Assembly (NCBI GenBank): GCA_002700095.1
Contig: PACL01000087.1
Location: forward strand, 1 to 49,311
Direction of reading: 5' to 3'
Length of the DNA: 49,311 nt
Source: Fulvimarina sp.
Lineage (GTDB): Bacteria; Pseudomonadota; Alphaproteobacteria; Rhizobiales; Rhizobiaceae
Below, one piece after another: positions 19,363 through 28,283 of this stretch. The notes beneath the pieces were generated by a model. It made no database searches. It was not told the origin of the DNA and saw only the letters and a program-made list of their open reading frames with translations. Both the position numbers and the translations under genes were made by a program. Each line of letters opens with the position of its first letter. The first letter of the stretch is position 1.

Positions 19363-20228
19363 AGACGCGTTATTCTTTCGGCGGCGACGAGCACATCTTC
19401 GTCGAGGTGGATGAGGAAATGTCCCTCGAGGCGTTCTTCAAGAGCCTGTCCATGACGACGGCGATCCGCGAGGCCGGGATCGACGGCATCACCGAGATCT
19501 GCCCGGCCAATGCCTCCTTCCAGGTGAAGTTCGACCCGGACGTGATCGCGCCGGAGGCGCTGATGGAGCGGCTGAAGGGCTTCGAGGCGGCGGCCGAGAA
19601 CGCCGAGAAGACGATCGACACCCGCATCATCGAGATGCCCGTCTTCTACAACGATCCCTGGACCCACGAGACGCTGATGCGGTTTCGCGAGCGCCATCAG
19701 GATCCGGCTTCCACCGATCTCGAATATGCGGCGCGGATCAACAATTATCCGGATGTCGAGAGCTTCATTGCGGCCCATTCCGGGGCGCCGTGGTTCGTCT
19801 CGATGGTCGGCTTCGTCGCCGGGCTGCCCTTCACCTATCAGCTGGTCGAACGCGCGCGGCAGATCCAGGTGCCGAAATATCTGCGGCCCCGCACCGACAC
19901 GCCGCGCCTGACGGTCGGCTATGGCGGCTGCTTCGGCTGCGTCTATTCCGTGCGCGGGGCCGGCGGCTACCAGATGTTCGGCATCACGCCGATGCCGATC
20001 TACGATCCGAAGGGCGAGCGGAGCTATCTGAAGGAGCTCTTCTTGTTCAGGCCGGGCGACATCATCCGCTTCAAGCCGATCGACCGGGAGACCTACGACG
20101 CGACGCTCGCCGAGGTCGAGGCCGGGCGCTACGAGCCGAAGATCGCCTCCGTCCAATTCTCCCTCGATGCCTTCAATGCCGATCCCGAAGGCAACAATGC
20201 CAAGCTGCTGGAGGCGCTCGATGGCTGA
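19359..20228 (+). CDS. PxpB/KipI-like (allophanate hydrolase subunit 1 family), divergent
   Basis: 289-aa member of the AHS1/KipI family, whose known roles are 5-oxoprolinase subunit B and kinase inhibitor KipI. It is longer than E. coli PxpB (about 218 aa). The MVGFVAGLPFTYQ segment (149-161) corresponds to the family GFxPGFPYL block. The segment following TPRL reads VGYGGCFGCVYS (186-197), where typical PxpB proteins have an AGSVAIAG-type motif ending in TGIYP. These differences suggest a changed activity. It overlaps the biotin carboxylase gene by 4 bp and pxpC by 8 bp. Partner of the downstream PxpC-like protein; substrate unknown. Confidence 0.85.
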
Positions 20229-21216
20229 TGCTGCTGCGATGTTCGAAGTCGTCAAGCCGGGGCTCGCCACCACGGTGCAGGATCTCGGCCGGCCGGGCTA
20301 CTACCATCTCGGCCTGCCGATCTCCGGCGCGATGGACCGCTTCGCCCTGATCGCCGCCAACCGGCTGGTCGGCAATCCCGACGGCGCTGCGGGCCTCGAG
20401 GCGGTGTTCCTCGGCCCGGTCCTCAGATTTGTGGCCGATGCCGTCATCGCCATCACCGGCGCGACCATGCCCCCGAAGCTCGACGGCGTCGAGCAGCCGC
20501 TGTGGACGGCCTTTGCGGCCTCGGCCGGGCAGGAGCTCTCCTTCGGCTATCTGAAGGCCGGGGCGCGAGCCTATATCGCCATTGCCGGCGGGATTGACGT
20601 GCCGGAGGTCCATGGCTCCCGCTCGACCTATGCGCTGGGCGGCCTCGGCGGCTTCGAAGGCAGGGCGCTGAAGGCCGGCGACCAGGTGAAGTTCGCAGCG
20701 CCGACGGGGTCGCCAAGGCTCGGCGCCACCATTCCGGAGGACATCCGCCGCAATGCCCCGCAATCGGGAACGGTGCTGCGGGCGATGCCCGGCCTCTACT
20801 GGCACCGGATTACCGAAGAATCCCAGGGCACCTTCTTCGAGGACAGCTGGAAGGTCGCACCCGAGGCCGACCGGATCGGCTACCGCTTCAAGGGCGGCAG
20901 GGCGCTGGATTTCGTCCCGCGCGAGCCGCCCTTCGGCGCCGGCTCCGATCCTTCCAACATCGTCGACAGCTGCTATCCCTACGGCTCGATCCAGGGGCCG
21001 GGCGGCACCGAGCCCATCGTGCTCCACCGCGACGCGGTGTCGGGCGGCGGCTATTTCATGGTCGGCACGGTGATCTCGGCGGACATGGACCTGATCGGCC
21101 AGCTCCAGCCGCACCAGCCGGTGCGCTTCGAATCCATCGACATGGAGGGGGCGCTTGCGGCAAGGCGGGACGAAAAGGCGAGGCTGAACCGGCTCGCCGA
21201 ATGTCTCGGCAGCTGA
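20221..21216 (+). CDS. PxpC/KipA-like (AHS2, biotin-dependent carboxyltransferase family)
   Basis: 331-aa AHS2-domain protein related to E. coli PxpC (about 310 aa), to KipA and to the C-terminal part of urea carboxylase. The N-terminal VQDLGRPGYYHLGL and GAMDRFALIAANRLVGN blocks are strongly conserved, as is the FLGPVLRF segment. In urea carboxylase the corresponding domain takes part in carboxyl transfer, so together with the biotin carboxylase and carrier just upstream it could complete a carboxylase. Alternatively it is simply a 5-oxoprolinase subunit. Start ATG at 20221; last gene of the tight operon before the GntR gene. Confidence 0.88.
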   Translation: MADAAAMFEVVKPGLATTVQDLGRPGYYHLGLPISGAMDRFALIAANRLVGNPDGAAGLEAVFLGPVLRFVADAVIAITGATMPPKLDGVEQPLWTAFAASAGQELSFGYLKAGARAYIAIAGGIDVPEVHGSRSTYALGGLGGFEGRALKAGDQVKFAAPTGSPRLGATIPEDIRRNAPQSGTVLRAMPGLYWHRITEESQGTFFEDSWKVAPEADRIGYRFKGGRALDFVPREPPFGAGSDPSNIVDSCYPYGSIQGPGGTEPIVLHRDAVSGGGYFMVGTVISADMDLIGQLQPHQPVRFESIDMEGALAARRDEKARLNRLAECLGS

Positions 21217-21295
21217 GCGGCGACATTCCAAGCCGGTCTCCCATGGCCGCTGATCTCCTCCGGCAGGTGTGATATCAGCGGCTTCAGGAGGCCGC

Positions 21296-22021
21296 GTGGA
21301 CAAGCCCGAATATCGCTCGCTGAATGATCAGACCTATGACCGGATCAAGCAGGGCCTGATGGCCGCGACGTTCCGGCCGGGCGAAACGCTCGTCATCCGC
21401 GCGCTGGCCGCCGCTTTCGGCGTCTCGGCGACGCCGGTGCGCGAAGCCCTGCAGCGACTGGTCGCCGAGCGGCTTCTGGTGATGAAGCCGAACCGCTCGA
21501 TCGCGGTGCCGGAACTCGAGCTCGACGCCTATGTGGAATTGCTCCGGATCCGCTGTGAGCTGGAGGGCCTTGCGGCGGACCTTGCCGCCACCCGTGTCGA
21601 CGCCGCCGGGCTGGAACGCCTGAGGCGCATCGTTGCCGACATCGACGTCGCTGTCGAGATGCACGACCACGCCGCCTATCGCGCGCTCAACCAGGCTTTC
21701 CATTTCGCCCTTTACGACGAAGCGCGTTCGCCGCGTCTCGTCGGCATCATCCAGGATCTGTGGGGCCAGGCCGGACCTTACGTGTCCGAACTCTTCGTTT
21801 CGGAGCAGTATGGCCCCGAGGCCAATCGCGAGCACAAGCGGATCCTCAGGGCTCTCGAAAGCCGGGACGGAGCGGACGCCCGCGACGGCCTCGTCGCCGA
21901 CATCACCATCGCCAGCCGGCACATCCTGCCGCAGCTCTTGCGGATGGGCGCCGAACGGTCAACGAGGCACCGGCGGCCGCCGGCGAAGGCCGGCCATCCG
22001 GAAGGCGACGCGGCGCAGTAG
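21296..22021 (+). CDS. GntR-family (FCD) transcriptional regulator
   Basis: Regulator of 241 aa. The N-terminal winged HTH (about 10-75; SATPVREALQRL is the recognition region) precedes an all-helical FCD effector domain of the FadR type. The GTG at 21296 is chosen because AGGAGG lies 4 nt upstream; a GTG at 21269 has no ribosome site. An 8-bp palindrome TGATATCA at 21270-21277 sits just upstream and may be an autoregulatory site. It is co-oriented with the biotin/oxoprolinase operon, 79 nt after pxpC, and convergent with the phospho-lyase-like gene. Confidence 0.93.
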   Translation: MDKPEYRSLNDQTYDRIKQGLMAATFRPGETLVIRALAAAFGVSATPVREALQRLVAERLLVMKPNRSIAVPELELDAYVELLRIRCELEGLAADLAATRVDAAGLERLRRIVADIDVAVEMHDHAAYRALNQAFHFALYDEARSPRLVGIIQDLWGQAGPYVSELFVSEQYGPEANREHKRILRALESRDGADARDGLVADITIASRHILPQLLRMGAERSTRHRRPPAKAGHPEGDAAQ

Positions 22022-22066
22022 GTCCTGGGGCCGGCCGGCCTCGCGGCCCGCCTGTTTCTGGTGCGG

Positions 22067-23401
22067 TCAGTCCGTCGTCGTCAGCGCCTCGTCCATCACC
22101 GCGACGAACCGATCGGCATTCGCCTGCGTGAAGACCAGCGGCGGGCGGATCTTCAGGGCGTTGTGAAATTTTCCCGTGACGCTGATCAGGACGCCGAGGT
22201 CGCGCATCCGGTTGACGATCCGGGATGCGCGCTGGCGGTCGGGAGAGCGGCTGGCGCGATCGGTGACGATCTCCACCCCGATGAAGAGGCCAGCGCCGCG
22301 AACCTCGCCGACGGCGTCATGGCCAGCGGATATGCGGCGAATGCCCTCCAGCAGATAGCCGCCGACCGCCGCGCAATGGGCCATCAGCCCGTCTTCCTCG
22401 ATCGTTCGAAGCACCGCCATCGCCGCCGCGCAGGACACCGCATTGCCGCCGAACGTGTTGAAATAGCGCGCGTTTCGGCCGAACTCGTCACATACCTCGG
22501 GGCGCATGACGACGGCCGAGACCGGATGGCCGTTGCCCATCGGCTTTCCGAGGGTGACCAGGTCTGGAACGACGCCGTGGCGCTGAAATCCCCACATGGC
22601 CTCGCCGGTGCGTCCGAAACCGGGCTGGACCTCATCGGCGACGAAGATGCCGCCGGCCGCGTGGATCGCATCGACGGCGCCGGCGAGAAAACCCCTTGGT
22701 CCCGGCAACACGCCGTCGCTGGTGAACAGCGTGTCGACGATGAGGGCTGCCGGCTTGATCCCGTGGCGTCTGAGATCGGCGACCGCCGCTTCGACATCGG
22801 CCGTGAACGTCTTGCCGACGTCGCCTCCGCCTGTGCGATAGGCATCCGGGGCAGGGACGGTGCGCACATGCAGGCCGAGATCGACCGCTTTGCCGAGGGA
22901 TGGCGAGAAGCAGGCGACCGCCTCCGAGATGCCGTGATAGGCATTTTCGGTGACGACGATGCCGGTGCCGCCCGTGAAGGCGCGGGCGATCCGCATGGCG
23001 AGATCGTTGGCTTCGCTGCCGGTGCAGGCGAACATCACCTGTGACAGTTCGGCCGGGAAGGTCGCGACCAGCCGCTCGGCATAGTCGAGGATCAGGCCGT
23101 GGATGTAGCGGGTGTTGGTGGCGAGAATGCCCACCTGCTCACGGATGGCTTCGACGACGCGCGGATGGCAGTGGCCGAGGGATGCGACGTTGTTGTAGGC
23201 GTCGAGATAGGCTCGGCCGTCCTCGTCATAGAGCCAGACGCCGTCGCCGCGCACGAGGTGCAGCGGCGTCTCATACATCAGGCGATAGGCAGGTCCGAGC
23301 ACGCGGGCGCGCCGCTCGAGCATCGCCTCGTCCTTCGCCGAAAGATTGCCGATGCCGGGGACATAGGCGTTCGGCATCGAAAGATCGGCTTTGGCACTCA
23401 T
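22067..23401 (-). CDS. Class III PLP enzyme, probable phospho-lyase or transaminase
   Basis: 444-aa fold-type I PLP enzyme. NNVASLGHCHPRVV (70-83), TGSEAND (128-134), DEVQPGFGRTG (256-266) and TLGKPMGNGHP with the PLP Lys286 are visible. The NVA.LGHCHP and GKPMGNGHPV patterns resemble ethanolamine-phosphate and 5-phosphohydroxylysine phospho-lyases (AGXT2L1/L2) more than omega-transaminases. The divergent neighbour is an APH-fold kinase like hydroxylysine kinase, which supports a kinase plus phospho-lyase pair that deaminates an amino alcohol. The ATG at 23401 has GGAGA 7 nt upstream. An ordinary transaminase remains possible. Confidence 0.9.
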   Translation of the reverse strand: MSAKADLSMPNAYVPGIGNLSAKDEAMLERRARVLGPAYRLMYETPLHLVRGDGVWLYDEDGRAYLDAYNNVASLGHCHPRVVEAIREQVGILATNTRYIHGLILDYAERLVATFPAELSQVMFACTGSEANDLAMRIARAFTGGTGIVVTENAYHGISEAVACFSPSLGKAVDLGLHVRTVPAPDAYRTGGGDVGKTFTADVEAAVADLRRHGIKPAALIVDTLFTSDGVLPGPRGFLAGAVDAIHAAGGIFVADEVQPGFGRTGEAMWGFQRHGVVPDLVTLGKPMGNGHPVSAVVMRPEVCDEFGRNARYFNTFGGNAVSCAAAMAVLRTIEEDGLMAHCAAVGGYLLEGIRRISAGHDAVGEVRGAGLFIGVEIVTDRASRSPDRQRASRIVNRMRDLGVLISVTGKFHNALKIRPPLVFTQANADRFVAVMDEALTTTD

Positions 23402-23864
23402 CGCTGCTTCTCCGGTTCGCAAGCTGCTCGCGCGCGTGCGCTGTTCGAGGCGACCATTTCGGTTCTGCCCATTCGCGAAGATCTCACCCGCGTTGTGCCA
23501 GAAGACGAAGCACGACGGCCAGAGAAACGCGACATGGCCATGTTGCCGACCCCCGCATTCTCGATGCGGCCACGAACCGTCATTTCGCTCTGGCGCGTCA
23601 GCGCCGAGAGGCGGCTCGCGGCGCCACGCGGTATCTCCTCGTAACATATATCATAGATCGGTTGCCAGTTGCCATTTCCTGTCAAATTTGCGCCGTTTCG
23701 TCGCCGAAGTCACAATTTATGGACCCCTTGAGCGCTGTCGTGGTATATCATCTCATGAGGTTTGGATTGACCGGATGGGGCGAGCGTCACAGTACGGGCC
23801 GCTGGTGTCGCGCCCATGGCTGCCACCCCTCAGATAAAGCCTTTCGAAAAGGACCGCAGCGCGC
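23402..23864. promoter_or_regulatory. Divergent intergenic region with repeated TATATCAT motif
   Basis: 463 nt between the phospho-lyase-like gene and the kinase gene, with no convincing gene. The stretch 23640-23765 is AT-richer than its surroundings and contains TATATCAT at 23647-23654 and 23744-23751. These are candidate -10 elements or operator half-sites for the two divergent promoters. A related TGATATCA palindrome precedes the nearby GntR gene. Confidence 0.35.
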
Positions 23865-24923
23865 ATGACCATCGCCGATGCCGCCGATGCCCCCGCCGCC
23901 TTCACCGTCATGACACCGCGGTTTTCCCGGGCCGACATCACGGCTTTGCTGCGGGAGCGCTACGGGATCGAGGGCGATGTCTGGCCGCTGGCGAGCGAGC
24001 GTGATCTCACCATGGGCGTCGAGGCGAGCGACGGCCGCCGCTTCGTTCTCAAGATCGCCAATTCGGCCGAGGATCCGGCGGTGGTCCGCTTCCAGAACGC
24101 GGCCTTCCTCCATATCGCCCACGTTGCACCGACCTTGCCGGTCTCGCGGGTCGTCGAAACCCTTGAAGAGGAGAGCGAGTTCGCAGCTTTCGCTGATGGC
24201 CGGGAGCACATGGTGCGGCTGTTGACCTATCTGCCCGGAGATGTCCTTGCGAATGTCGAGAGAACGGCAACGCAGGTGACGGCGATCGGGCGGCTGCTCG
24301 GGGAGCTGTCCCTGGCCCTGTCGACGTTCTCGCATCCCGTGCCGGGTGACGAGATCCTGTGGGACATGCAGCGAGCGGCGAAGTTGCTGCCGCTGGCGGG
24401 AAGCATTTCCAGTCCGGATCTGCGGCGACAGGTCGAGGCGATCCTCGATCGATTTGCCGCGGAGATCGCACCGCGGCAGGCGTCTTTGGAGCGGCAGATC
24501 GTCCACAACGACTTCAACCCGTCCAATCTTCTCGTCGCGGCCGATGAACCGGGCCGGATCGTGGGCATTCTCGACTTCGGCGACATGCTGGAGGGGCCGC
24601 GGATCTTCGACGTCGCCGTCGCCTGCGCCTACCATGTCCCCGCCGAGGGGCCGCCGCTGGGACTGGCCGCCAGGCTGCTCTTAGCCTGTCACGCCGTCCA
24701 TCCCTTGGCCGAGGACGAGATCCCGCTGCTCTTCGACCTCATCGCGACCCGGCACGCGATGACCATCGCCATCAGCGAATGGCGGGCGCAGCGACACCCG
24801 GAGAACGCCGCCTACGTGCTGCGCAACCACGCGAACGCCGCCCGCGCGATCGAACGCTTCGCCGCCCTGCGCCGGGAAGAGGCCGTCGCCGAGCTCGAAA
24901 AGGCCTGCCGCCTGCGGGCCTGA
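23865..24923 (+). CDS. APH-family small-molecule kinase
   Basis: 352-aa phosphotransferase of the aminoglycoside phosphotransferase/choline kinase fold. The ATP-site lysine is in FVLKIAN (60-66), the Brenner-type catalytic loop is HNDFNPSN (214-221) and the metal-binding DFGD is at 237-240. The overall pattern resembles the hydroxylysine kinase branch, often found with or fused to class III phospho-lyase-like enzymes. Here the presumed partner is the divergent gene at 22067-23401. A substrate such as hydroxylysine or another amino alcohol is inferred. Antibiotic resistance is unlikely from this context. An 8-bp inverted repeat (24919-24926/24944-24951) overlaps the stop. Confidence 0.88.
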   Translation: MTIADAADAPAAFTVMTPRFSRADITALLRERYGIEGDVWPLASERDLTMGVEASDGRRFVLKIANSAEDPAVVRFQNAAFLHIAHVAPTLPVSRVVETLEEESEFAAFADGREHMVRLLTYLPGDVLANVERTATQVTAIGRLLGELSLALSTFSHPVPGDEILWDMQRAAKLLPLAGSISSPDLRRQVEAILDRFAAEIAPRQASLERQIVHNDFNPSNLLVAADEPGRIVGILDFGDMLEGPRIFDVAVACAYHVPAEGPPLGLAARLLLACHAVHPLAEDEIPLLFDLIATRHAMTIAISEWRAQRHPENAAYVLRNHANAARAIERFAALRREEAVAELEKACRLRA

Positions 24924-25020
24924 GCGCGCGCCGTGCGATCCGACGCTCAGGGTCGAGGCATCCCTGCCATATACTCCCAACGGATACCCGCATCGCAGCA
25001 GCCGATCGCACCACCCGTCT

Positions 25021-25530
25021 TCAGCCGGCGTCGATGATTTCCCGTGAGACGCTTTCCACTCCGGCCTCGTCCAGCGCGTAGTGGGAATAGAGGTGGCTCG
25101 GCGGCGCGATCAGGGCGAACTCGTCCTTGATGTCGTGGCGCACCAGCCGCGCCGGTGAGCCTTCCTCGGCCAGCGCTTCGGCGACGGCAGAGCCGAGGCC
25201 GCCAAGGATGTTGTGTTCCTCGATGGTGAGAATCACCTTTGAACGGGCCGCCGCTTCGAGCACGGCGTCGCGGTCGAGCGGCTTGACCGTCGCCATGTCG
25301 AGCATGCCGACGCTGCGCCCTTCGCCCGCCAGCTTGCGGGCCACCGCGATCGACGGGTGGACGGGAAGGCCGCAGGCGATGATGGTCGGCTCTCCGCCCA
25401 CCGCATGTTCGATCGCCTTGCCGAAGACGAAGTCGGCCTTCGGATCGTAGACGTCGGGCTCGCGCCCGCGACCTGTTCGGAAATAGATCGGCCGGTCGTG
25501 GTCGATGGAGGCCCGGATCGCGGCTTCCAG
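25021..25530 (-). pseudogene. Transketolase-like C-terminal fragment
   Basis: From about 25530 to the stop at 25021 the minus strand encodes about 170 residues matching the C-terminal half of transketolase-C/1-deoxyxylulose-phosphate-synthase-like subunits: DRPIYFRTGRG, LDMATVKPLD and TIEEHNILGGLGSA. The N-terminal pyrimidine-binding domain of these roughly 310-330 aa proteins and the partner N-terminal subunit are absent. The frame stays open upstream to 25677 but that part (four cysteines, no family resemblance) looks unrelated. The fragment lies immediately downstream of the tRNA-Gln 3' end, so it is probably a recombination or integration remnant. Confidence 0.75.
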
Positions 25531-25701
25531 CTGCGGGCCAGATGAAGTGGCGTCGTGGAACTGGAAAGAGGGGCATGTATCCGATACCGCCCACTGACCC
25601 GCGTGGGATTCTCTCTCCACAGGTGGATCATCCCCAAAACTGCTACACTTGGTGCAAGCGACGTTTTGATAAGTCATTAAAATAACTGAAGGAGTAGGCG
25701 A

Positions 25702-25776
25702 TGGCTGGGGCGGCAGGATTCGAACCTGCGAATGGCGGCACCAAAAGCCGCTGCCTTACCGCTTGGCGACGCCCCA
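25702..25776 (-). tRNA. tRNA-Gln (anticodon TTG)
   Basis: A complete cloverleaf reads on the minus strand: acceptor TGGGGCG paired with CGCCCCA, D-arm with GGTAA loop, anticodon stem GCGGC/GCCGC around loop TTTTGGT (anticodon TTG, glutamine), T-arm GCAGG-TTCGAAT-CCTGC and discriminator G followed by an encoded CCA. Length is 75 nt including CCA (25702-25704 encode the CCA). The transketolase fragment begins about 170 nt beyond its 3' end. Confidence 0.95.
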
Positions 25777-25902
25777 GTGGCGCGGATGGCCGTGGGCCGG
25801 GTTCATACCGGCTCGCGCGCGTCCACGCAATGCGTCTCGTCCGTTGATCGTCGCGACGCTGCTCCGCTTGCGCCGCGCGTCCGCGAGGAGATCGGGCCTG
25901 CC

Positions 25903-26502
25903 TCAGGCGGGGCGTGGCCCGAGTTCGTCATAGGCCGGGAATCTGGCCGGGAACGCCGCCAGCCAGGCGGCGAGGGCGGGATATTCGGCTTCAAGCTTGC
26001 CCTTGAAGCGGAAGCTCATCCAGCCGGCGAGGCCGGCCACGGCGAAATCGGCGACCGTCAGGTCGTCCGAGAGCTCGGGGAGCATGGGTTCCAGCGCCGC
26101 CAGGCCGCGGTTCGCCTTGCGCATCTGCTTGTCGACCCAAGGCTGGTGGCGCCGCTCCTCGGGCCGATACCGCTCCTCGTAGACGACGAGGATCAAAGCG
26201 TCGCCGATCCCGTCGGCGGTGGCCTCGATGCGCTTCACCGTCGCGAAGGCCTCGAGCCGCTGGGGTAGCAGCTGGCCGCCCGTCAGCTTGTCGAAATAGT
26301 CGCAGATCACCCGGCTGTCGTAGAGCGCCGTCCCGTCGTCGAGGATGAGCGCCGGGATCTTGCCGAGGGGATTGGCGGCGAGGAGATCGGCCGGCTCGGC
26401 GGTGGTGTCGGCGGCAACGCTCTCGATGGCGAGACCGCAATGGCTCGCCGCCATCCGCACCTTGGCGGCGAAGGGGGAGGCGGAGGAATAGAAGACGCGC
26501 AT
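25903..26502 (-). CDS. Glutathione S-transferase family protein
   Basis: 199-aa protein with the N-terminal thioredoxin-like GST domain (YSSASPFAAKVR with a probable catalytic Ser, then IPALILDDG with the cis-Pro and LYDSRVICDYFD with the glutathione gamma-glutamyl-binding Ser) and an all-helical C-terminal domain. Length is standard. The ATG at 26502 is favoured by GGAAAG about 7 nt upstream. It appears monocistronic. The specific substrate class is unclear. Confidence 0.92.
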   Translation of the reverse strand: MRVFYSSASPFAAKVRMAASHCGLAIESVAADTTAEPADLLAANPLGKIPALILDDGTALYDSRVICDYFDKLTGGQLLPQRLEAFATVKRIEATADGIGDALILVVYEERYRPEERRHQPWVDKQMRKANRGLAALEPMLPELSDDLTVADFAVAGLAGWMSFRFKGKLEAEYPALAAWLAAFPARFPAYDELGPRPA

Positions 26503-26617
26503 CGATGTCTTTCCGATGATCAAAGGTCAGTTCGGCGCCGGTCCGCCCGGGCCGCGTGTGCGGCGGGCGAGGCCGGAGCCGGTGGCCGCGCGGCGGAACG
26601 CCGCGCCGGAACGAGGA

Positions 26618-27172
26618 TCAGTATTTCGAGATGAAGCCCGGATTGTCGAAGGTCGCAGCCTCCGGCGGAAAGCGCCGCAGCGACTGGCAGTTGGCGCCGT
26701 AGACATGCCACGCGTCGAGGCCGAGCACGCAGCCTTCCGCCTTCCAGCCGCGCACCGGCGAGAACATGCCGAGATAGTCGCCGGCCGCCGCATAGCCCAT
26801 CGGATATTCGACGACATAGTAGATGGTGCGCCACTGGTGGTCGGAGATCAGCGCCTTGGCCTGGCAGTAGCGCCGCTCGATCGGGTTCGGCGCCGGATAG
26901 GGATCGTCCTTCACCTGCGGCTGGTAGGCCTTCTCGAACATGCCCTTGAATTCGAGGATCTCGAGCTTGGCCTCGAGCACCCGCGGAGCGCCGTATTCGA
27001 ACTGGTCCTCGACCTCGCCGAGCACCGCCGCGTCGTCGCAGGCCGGCACCTTCGCCGGAATGGCGTCGGACCGATAGGCCTGGAAGTCGGCGGCCGCCGC
27101 CGGCAGAACCGGCGCCGCGACGATTGCGGGCAGGACGCAGAGGCTGAGAAAAAGGGCACCGAGCCGGGTCAT
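26618..27172 (-). CDS. Secreted four-cysteine protein of unknown function
   Basis: 184 aa. An N-terminal signal peptide (about 1-28, ending PAAAA) is followed by a mature domain with Cys45, Cys103, Cys148 and Cys162, enough for two disulfides in the periplasm. The protein is rich in aromatic residues (WRTIYYVVEYPMGY, RGWKAEGC). I recognise no catalytic motif and cannot name a family. The ATG at 27172 has GGGAG 8 nt upstream. It follows rlmJ on the same strand after 97 nt and may be transcribed with it. Confidence 0.8.
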   Translation of the reverse strand: MTRLGALFLSLCVLPAIVAAPVLPAAAADFQAYRSDAIPAKVPACDDAAVLGEVEDQFEYGAPRVLEAKLEILEFKGMFEKAYQPQVKDDPYPAPNPIERRYCQAKALISDHQWRTIYYVVEYPMGYAAAGDYLGMFSPVRGWKAEGCVLGLDAWHVYGANCQSLRRFPPEAATFDNPGFISKY

Positions 27173-27269
27173 GATGACAACTCCCGTACAAACCGGACAG
27201 GTCCGGAATCCAAGTTCAATCCGAACGTTTTTCCGCCGCACGCTAGCATCGATTGGCGGGCGGCGTATG

Positions 27270-28115
27270 TCACGAACCGCCCATGGGGCGTTGTTTGACC
27301 GCGAATGTTGCCGTCCTGCCGCGCCCGAGCACCGGCAGGAGGCGTGAGAGTAGCGCTTCGGCCTCGGCGGCGAAGACGAAGGGCGGGTTGATCACCGCCA
27401 GCCCGGTGCCGACGAATCGCTCCTCGGCGGACATCGGCTCGACCAGGAATTCGGCGAAGACGACCTCGCCCGGGGCCACCTCGGCCAAAGCGCCGCGCAG
27501 CCGCTCCACCGTCGCCTGCCGCTTCATCGGATACCACACCGCATAGATGCCGCCGCGCCAGCGGTGCAGCGCCCGGCCGAGGGCGGCGGCAATGTCCTCG
27601 ACCTCGCTCACCTTCTCGAAGGGCGGATCGATCAGCACGAGCCCGCGCTTCTCCTTCGGCGGGACATGGGCGCCGAGGGCCAGCCAGCCGTCGAGGGCGA
27701 TCGCCTTCACCGCCGTGTCGCCGGCAAACAGCGCCTTCAGGGCATCGCCGTCGGCGGGGTGGAGCTCGTAGGCCGACAACCTGTCCTGCGGCCGAAGGAG
27801 CCGCCGCGCGATCAGCGGCGAGCCGGGATAGCGCCCTTCGGCGAGATCCGGCGCGATTGTCTCCCAATAGTCGGCGAGGAGCGGGTCTGCCCGGACGGAC
27901 GGATCGGCGGCGGCGAGCGCCGCGATTCCTCCCTGATGCTCCAGCGTGCGCGAGGCCGCGTCGCCGGAGAGGTCGGTGAGCCCGGGCCCCGCATGGGTGT
28001 CGTAGATCCGGATCGCCCCGTCCTTGCGCTGCAGGTAGCGGACGAGGCGGCAGAACAGGGCGTGCTTGACGACGTCGGCGAAATTGCCGGCGTGGAAGGC
28101 GTGGCGGTAGTTCAA
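27270..28115 (-). CDS. rlmJ: 23S rRNA (adenine2030-N6)-methyltransferase RlmJ
   Basis: Methyltransferase that modifies A2030 of 23S rRNA with S-adenosylmethionine. The protein opens with NYRHAFHAGNFADVVKH, the hallmark RlmJ N-terminus, and has IYDTHAGPGLTDL and the catalytic DPPFEK motif of N6-adenine methyltransferases. No ATG is available in frame near the conserved start; TTG at 28115 gives 281 aa, matching E. coli RlmJ (280 aa). A TTG at 28148 would add 11 residues. Confidence 0.9.
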   Translation of the reverse strand: MNYRHAFHAGNFADVVKHALFCRLVRYLQRKDGAIRIYDTHAGPGLTDLSGDAASRTLEHQGGIAALAAADPSVRADPLLADYWETIAPDLAEGRYPGSPLIARRLLRPQDRLSAYELHPADGDALKALFAGDTAVKAIALDGWLALGAHVPPKEKRGLVLIDPPFEKVSEVEDIAAALGRALHRWRGGIYAVWYPMKRQATVERLRGALAEVAPGEVVFAEFLVEPMSAEERFVGTGLAVINPPFVFAAEAEALLSRLLPVLGRGRTATFAVKQRPMGGS

Positions 28116-28283
28116 CGCGTCATGTCCGTGCAAGAGCTGTGGCGGCAATCCCCTTAGAACCGTCTTCCAGGCGCGAACGCAACGTTCATCCCGCTGTTCG
28201 GTTTGCTGCGACGCACCACATGCCGTGTCACATGCGGCCGCAACGCCCCGTTCCGGCCTGCCTCACGAAGGAAACCCGCCACC

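Noticed and set aside
23041..23868. Plus-strand open frame spanning the divergent promoter region
   Set aside because: It overlaps the phospho-lyase-like gene and the AT-rich intergenic stretch; composition not protein-like.
23865..24923. Aminoglycoside resistance gene
   Set aside because: The APH fold is broad; pairing with a phospho-lyase-like gene points to amino alcohol metabolism.
25531..25701. Possible insertion-sequence end between the transketolase fragment and tRNA-Gln
   Set aside because: The sequence is foreign-looking but I found no terminal inverted repeats, target duplication or transposase.
25702..25776. tRNA-Gln as proven attachment site
   Set aside because: No second copy of the tRNA 3' end and no integrase gene were found in the window; kept only as a hypothesis.
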